Below are positions 59,774-64,000 of a stretch of DNA of 64,000 nt, one piece after another (position 1 is the first letter of the stretch; each line of letters starts with the position of its first letter). Under the pieces are notes generated by a model. It saw only the letters and a program-made list of their open reading frames with translations. It searched no databases and was not told the DNA's origin. The position numbers and the translations under genes are program-made. This stretch comes from Clostridiales bacterium (GTDB taxonomy: Bacteria; Bacillota; Clostridia; Christensenellales; Aristaeellaceae): assembly GCA_016930575.1 (NCBI GenBank), contig JAFGGL010000036.1, positions 1-64,000 on the forward strand. The letters run 5' to 3'.

Positions 59774-60979
59774 TCACAGCGAGCGCAGCAGATCCAGCGC
59801 CTTCTTTCCCTGGGTGATATTGTTCTTTTCTTTCAATACGAATTCACTTGCGCGTCGGCCGATGCCGTCGCGTTCATGCTGCGGCAACGCCATCAGACCG
59901 CGCACGGCGTCCCGTATTCCCTGCGCGTCCTGCGGTTTGATGTAGTTCAAATATTCGTCGTACTCCAAAGGGATGCCGTCCAGCCTGCAGCATAGCACGG
60001 GTTTCCCCGCGCGCATGTACTCCATGGTCTTTGACGGGAAGGAATACCGCGTATAGATGCCCCCGTTGGTGCGCGGATTGATGAGGATGGCCGCTTTCCC
60101 CTGCAGGTACACCGCCTGCGCCTGGCGCACGAAGCCGAAATAACGGATATTGTCCAGCTTCGCCTGCGCTTCCCGAATCGCGTCCTCCATATCCCCTTTC
60201 CCGCACAGCCAAAGCTGATATTCGCTCATCCCGCTGAACGCGTTCAGCAGGATATCGATGCCCAGTTCGCGGTTGAGCGTGCCGGTATAGAGCACGGCCG
60301 GGCGCGCGTCGTCCGGCATGTCGATCGGCTCCGGTTCCGCGTTTATCGCCGCCGTCATTCCTTCGATCACGCAGAGTTTCTGATGCAAGGCAAACAGCGG
60401 CACCGCCATCTGTTTTGTCAGCATGATCAATCCGTTCATCTCCGCGACCAGCCAAATACTCTTCCTGCCCCGCATATATTCGATTTTCTTCATTATGCCC
60501 TGGCGTCCGGAAGCCACGCCCAAGTCGCCCGGAAGATCGGTGACGATCATGCAGGCTTTCAAATCCGGTATCCTTCGCTTCACAACCGCGGCTGCGCGCA
60601 TATACGGCAGGTACAGTGAATAGATGACCACCGTGCGGTTGAGCGGCGATTGCATTGCCCAGGCCTCGATTTCCCTCTCGGCGGCGCGCTTGCGCCGCTT
60701 TTGCTTGAAATACGGCAGGTTGAGGCTGCCGATCTCCCGGAAGCCGACGCCGACAGCCTTGCCGCGCAGGCGGAGTTTGCGGTACTGCCGTGGATAGACG
60801 CCCACAGGCAGCGAATTGAGAACGGAGAGCATCTCCCCTTCTTCCAGGTTCTTTCGTATGCCTTCGATCATCGCCCATTGAAAGCCGTTGGCCTGGTTCT
60901 GCAGTCCCGTGCGTGATAGCGCGGATGTCTCCCGCGCATCATCCGGATGATAAAGCAGCGACAAAAACAGGATGTTCAT
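59774..60979 (-). CDS. GT4-family glycosyltransferase (last of three)
   Basis: A 401-residue GT-B glycosyltransferase: N-lobe MNILFLSLLYHPDDARETSA, C-lobe PAVLYTGTLNRELGIDILL, and the nucleotide-sugar motif INPRTNGGIYTRYSFPSKTM then EYMRAGKPVLCCRLDGIP. It starts in a 4-base overlap with the preceding glycosyltransferase, so translation is coupled. Donor and acceptor are unknown; an exopolysaccharide or glycolipid is likely. Confidence 0.85.
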   Translation of the reverse strand: MNILFLSLLYHPDDARETSALSRTGLQNQANGFQWAMIEGIRKNLEEGEMLSVLNSLPVGVYPRQYRKLRLRGKAVGVGFREIGSLNLPYFKQKRRKRAAEREIEAWAMQSPLNRTVVIYSLYLPYMRAAAVVKRRIPDLKACMIVTDLPGDLGVASGRQGIMKKIEYMRGRKSIWLVAEMNGLIMLTKQMAVPLFALHQKLCVIEGMTAAINAEPEPIDMPDDARPAVLYTGTLNRELGIDILLNAFSGMSEYQLWLCGKGDMEDAIREAQAKLDNIRYFGFVRQAQAVYLQGKAAILINPRTNGGIYTRYSFPSKTMEYMRAGKPVLCCRLDGIPLEYDEYLNYIKPQDAQGIRDAVRGLMALPQHERDGIGRRASEFVLKEKNNITQGKKALDLLRSL

Positions 60980-62184
60980 GATAAAACCTCCCGGTACAGT
61001 TCGTAGTAGGCGCGCGCCATGTTTTGCTTACTAAAGCGCATTGCCCGCTGAAGGCAGGCGTCCGCATAGTTCGCGTCCGATTCGCAGATTTGCTTCACGG
61101 CGACCGCCAGCTCCTGTATATCGCCCTTCGCTACCACCGTGCCGCAGCTTTCATCGACGGCTTCGCGGCACCCGCCCGTATCGTATACGACGATCGGCGT
61201 TCCGCAGGCAAGCGCTTCCAGGTTTACAAGCGGCATGGTATCGTCCAGCGTCGGGTTGACAAAACAGTCGGCCGCCGTATACCACGCGGCAAGTTCTTGC
61301 TGCGAAGCCGTACGTTCCAAACCAAGTACATTCTTTGGAAGGGCGCTGAGCTGTTCACGTGTAAGCCCGATGATCACGATGCGGTATGGTTCATTCAGCA
61401 GCTCTGAAAGTCCAATCAGCGAATCCAGCCCTTTACGCCTGTCCCAATCGGACGCGACGGACAGCAGCACGCGCTTTCTTTCCAATCCGTAGTGTTTGCG
61501 TAGATGGGATGCGACAGGTTGAAATCGTTCCGTATCCACGCCGTTATAGATCACACGCGTTTGCGCGTTATGCAAATAGGATTCCCTGACGATATCCGCA
61601 AGCCATCGGCACGGCGTGACGATCGTCAGATTCGGAAGGCTTGAAAACAGCCGTTTTTTCAAGCGGTAGTTTCTCCTGCTGCCGTCAAAGCCGACGCATT
61701 CGGGATAGCTGTGTTTCTCCGGACACCGTATGCACTGCGTTTTCCACCGCTCACACCCCGCATAATTAAAATACGCACAGTGCCCCGTCATCGGCCAGCA
61801 ATCGTGCAGCGTCCAGACAACGGGAATACCGGCCTGTTCCAGGTAGCGGAACCAGCGTTTCAGATTGATATAGCAGCCGTGCAGATTGTGAAGGTGAACG
61901 ACATCCACTTGGTTTTCCCTGCAGAATTTGATTAGTTGGCCGGTGGCGATTAGGCTGCCGTATCCTTCCGCATCCAGCAGTTTGCGGATCGCGCCGTGGA
62001 ATTTCCGCCCCGCCGGGCTGCCGAACCTAAGGGCGTCCACGCCGTTCTCCCGGGAACTCTCCCCGATGCCGAAGGCGGCCAGCGCGCGGGTATCCGGCTG
62101 CGCGGCGGTGTACGCGGCGATCTCCGCGACGATCCGCCCCGTGCTTCCATTGGGATAAACGGTATTTACCTGCAGCACGTTCAC
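60976..62184 (-). CDS. GT4-family glycosyltransferase (second of three)
   Basis: A 402-residue GT-B enzyme: MNVLQVNTVYPNGSTGRIVA, VVHLHNLHGCYINLKRWFRY and VVWTLHDCWPMTGHCAYF with the cysteine cluster CERWKTQCIRCP, and the C-lobe YNGVDTERFQP, VASDWDRRKGLDSL, MPLVNLEALACGTPIVVYDT. This pattern resembles WcaC/colanic-acid-type transferases. Overlaps both neighbours by 4 bases. Confidence 0.87.
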   Translation of the reverse strand: MNVLQVNTVYPNGSTGRIVAEIAAYTAAQPDTRALAAFGIGESSRENGVDALRFGSPAGRKFHGAIRKLLDAEGYGSLIATGQLIKFCRENQVDVVHLHNLHGCYINLKRWFRYLEQAGIPVVWTLHDCWPMTGHCAYFNYAGCERWKTQCIRCPEKHSYPECVGFDGSRRNYRLKKRLFSSLPNLTIVTPCRWLADIVRESYLHNAQTRVIYNGVDTERFQPVASHLRKHYGLERKRVLLSVASDWDRRKGLDSLIGLSELLNEPYRIVIIGLTREQLSALPKNVLGLERTASQQELAAWYTAADCFVNPTLDDTMPLVNLEALACGTPIVVYDTGGCREAVDESCGTVVAKGDIQELAVAVKQICESDANYADACLQRAMRFSKQNMARAYYELYREVLS

Positions 62185-63377
62185 GGCTGTTCTCCGGCCA
62201 ATTCTTTAAGCATTCGTTCGAGCGTGTCCATCAGGCCCTGCTTTGCGAAATGCGTTTCATAGTACCGCCTGGCATTTTTACCCATACCGCCGCGCCGCTC
62301 GTCTGCCGTGAACTTCATCACGATTTCAGCAAAGGCCTTGGGATCGTCGCTCGGCGCGCAAAGCCCGCACTGCGCCTCTCTGATAATATCCTCCGCCTCG
62401 CCGCTGATCGAGCCGAGGATGGGTTTCCCGGCGGCCATATAGCTTTGCACCTTACCGGGTAGGGTGAAGCTTACGTACTCCTCGCCGCGCATGCTTACAA
62501 GCAATGCGTCTGCCATTGCGAAGAATTTCGGCATTTCCTCCACCGGCCTGCGCCCGTAGAAGACCACCTGTTCATCCAGCTTGAGTTCTTTCGCCAAAGT
62601 CCTGCAGCTTTCGTAGTTCGCGCCGTTGCCCAGGATATGCCAGCGTATGGGCTGTTTTTTCAGGATGGCCGCGGCCTGCACCAGCGTTTCCACGCCCTGC
62701 ACGCGCCCGATATTGCCCGCAAACACAAGCTCCGTGACCTCCGACGGCGTATGCGCGGGCAGCGCGCCGAACACGTCGTCGGCAAACTGCGGCAGGTAGT
62801 TTTCCTTGGAAACGTCGATATGATGTACGTCTTTCAGGTACGTCCGGAAACGCCTGGACGAGTATACGAGCCTGTCCGCACGCTGGTAGATATTCCGGCT
62901 GACCCGTTTCATCCACGTATAGAACCATTGCCCCTCCCGCACGTTCATCGCGGCAAGGCACGCGGGCCAGATATCCATCACGTGCAGCATCACCTTCGTT
63001 TTGAAAAACGCTCGGTACACCATCGCGGGCACGGCCATCAGCACAGGCGATGTGTTGTATGCGTAAACCACATCGAAGTCATGCCGTAAAAATAGCGCTT
63101 TCAGCGAACCGGAAAGCATGTAGCTCGCGTAGTTGAGCGCCAGGCCGGCCTTTGTGTTCCTGCGGCCGATCTCAAAACAGCGGCGCACGTCCACGCCGTT
63201 TATCGTTTCCCTGCGCTTCCTGAAAAAGCGGTATTCCCTGGGTATCTTCCCGGTCGGATAATCCGGCAGGCCGACGACGGCCGTCACCGAATGCCCGCGC
63301 TTGACAAGATCCTCGCAGATCTCGTGGATGCGGAACGGTTCCGGTTTATAATGCTGATAAACGACGAGAATCTTCAT
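62181..63377 (-). CDS. GT4-family glycosyltransferase, WbuB-like (first of three)
   Basis: A 398-residue GT-B enzyme: MKILVVYQHYKPEPFRIHEI, GLPDYPTGKIPREYRFF, VMDIWPACLAAMN, and C-lobe LVFAGNIGRVQGVETLVQAA and LPGKVQSYMAAGKPILGSIS. The pattern matches WbuB-type N-acetyl-fucosamine/aminosugar transferases, though the sugar is only inferred. It overlaps the amidohydrolase stop by 4 bases. Confidence 0.87.
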   Translation of the reverse strand: MKILVVYQHYKPEPFRIHEICEDLVKRGHSVTAVVGLPDYPTGKIPREYRFFRKRRETINGVDVRRCFEIGRRNTKAGLALNYASYMLSGSLKALFLRHDFDVVYAYNTSPVLMAVPAMVYRAFFKTKVMLHVMDIWPACLAAMNVREGQWFYTWMKRVSRNIYQRADRLVYSSRRFRTYLKDVHHIDVSKENYLPQFADDVFGALPAHTPSEVTELVFAGNIGRVQGVETLVQAAAILKKQPIRWHILGNGANYESCRTLAKELKLDEQVVFYGRRPVEEMPKFFAMADALLVSMRGEEYVSFTLPGKVQSYMAAGKPILGSISGEAEDIIREAQCGLCAPSDDPKAFAEIVMKFTADERRGGMGKNARRYYETHFAKQGLMDTLERMLKELAGEQP

Positions 63378-64000
63378 GCGTTCATCGCGCGGAAGCGCTT
63401 GTACATGCCGGCCGCGCCTTCCTCAGCGTCGCGCAGCACGGTTTGAGCATCGATGGTCGTGTACTCCCCGTCGCGGAAAAGCACCTTGCCGTCTACCATC
63501 GTTAGTGTTACGTCGCTGCCCTGCAGGGCGTAGATAAGGTTCGATTCAGGATGGACATGGGGTGTCATATGCGGCGTACGGATGTTCAGCAAGATCAGAT
63601 CGGCGATATAGCCTTCTTTCAGCAATCCCAGATTTTCATGTCCCATGGCTTTCGCGCCGACGCTCGTGGCCGCCGCCAGTACCTGCGCGGGGGGTATCAC
63701 CGTCGGGTCCAGCGTCGTGCCTTTCTGCAGCAGCGGCATCAGCTTGATTTCCTCCCAGAGATTCAGGTTGTCGTTGCTGGCGACGCTGTCGGTCCCCAGG
63801 GCCACGCTGCAGCCGCGTCCGAGCATCTTCGCAATCGGCGCGACGCCGCTGGCGAGCTTCAGGTTGCTTACGGGATTGTGCACGACCGTTATCCCATATT
63901 TCGCGGCGAGATCGATATCCTCGTCGCTGAACCATACGCAATGTGCCGCGATGACCTTCGCGTCCAGCGCGCCGCAGGATTGAAGGTACTTCAGCGGCGT
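63374..64000 (-). CDS. MtaD-like amidohydrolase (SAH/MTA deaminase family), 5' end cut by window
   Basis: The C-terminal 208 residues of a TIM-barrel amidohydrolase, open to the right edge. The first visible residues include VIAAHCVWFSDEDIDLAAKY (metal His), then VVHNPVSNLKLASGVAPI, ALGTDSVASNDNLNLWEE (catalytic Asp) and the return of the beta-sandwich at KEGYIADLILLN. This family deaminates 5'-methylthioadenosine, S-adenosylhomocysteine or related compounds. It heads (or continues) the glycosyltransferase operon; why it is coupled to them is unclear. Confidence 0.85.
   Translation of the reverse strand, partial: TPLKYLQSCGALDAKVIAAHCVWFSDEDIDLAAKYGITVVHNPVSNLKLASGVAPIAKMLGRGCSVALGTDSVASNDNLNLWEEIKLMPLLQKGTTLDPTVIPPAQVLAAATSVGAKAMGHENLGLLKEGYIADLILLNIRTPHMTPHVHPESNLIYALQGSDVTLTMVDGKVLFRDGEYTTIDAQTVLRDAEEGAAGMYKRFRAMNA

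Overview
The window reads as chromosomal core sequence from a spore-forming-lineage Firmicute of class Clostridia with a fairly high GC content. The evidence is a SpoIID-type protein and a SpoVB-type flippase, DarA/RicT/HolB synteny, LexA with a Bacillus-type SOS box, a MurE carrying the meso-diaminopimelate DNPR motif, a clostridial multi-cluster RnfB, and GGTG-type ribosome binding sites nearly everywhere. An uncultured Christensenellales-like lineage is plausible, but I cannot fix the taxon from sequence alone. There is no prophage, insertion sequence or CRISPR array. The one clearly foreign-looking piece is an AT-rich protease gene at 46.5-47.6 kb.

Layout. 1-257 is the start of rpsF, leaving the window leftwards. 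Divergent from it, darA-holB-ricT and a small ferredoxin run rightwards (480-3176), followed by an XerS-like recombinase and then lexA-psuK-psuG (SOS repressor plus pseudouridine catabolism, to 7157). 7144-12766 holds an adenine-N6 methyltransferase and a 1627-residue SpoIID protein with 14 SH3 repeats. 12905-18853 is one leftward operon, rnfCDEAB-proC-rnhA, which lacks rnfG. 18970-25356 carries a leftward series: uracil/hypoxanthine glycosylase, HU, MazG/YabN, SpoVB-like flippase, PrsA-like foldase, signal peptidase I and DUF951. 25470-31446 is gltBD.

31783-44625 is the rightward envelope block: murC with an orphan solute-binding protein, a zinc-ribbon protein, a phosphoesterase, then a stripped dcw cluster (mraZ, ftsL-like, murE, mraY, murD, divIB), a HAD phosphatase and an L,D-transpeptidase. 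44739-46451 is the paired NifU-like scaffold and GGGtGRT protein, a conserved but functionally obscure couple. 46563-49501 runs leftwards: receiver-like protein, SPFH/zinc-ribbon protein, then the AT-rich trypsin-like protease enclosed by two almost identical terminator hairpins.

49691-56215 is a rightward series: cyclophilin, MutS2, a two-component system, shikimate kinase and a metallo-beta-lactamase-fold protein. A tRNA-Val(GAC) follows on the minus strand, then sortase B and a GH65 phosphorylase. 59774-64000 is a tightly coupled leftward operon: an amidohydrolase (cut by the window end) and three GT4 glycosyltransferases.

Most promising leads: the protease flanked by duplicated terminators next to the SPFH gene; the Rnf operon without RnfG; the NifU-like/GGGtGRT pair; the SpoIID protein with a tandem SH3 array; and the palindromes and leader in front of the XerS-like recombinase.
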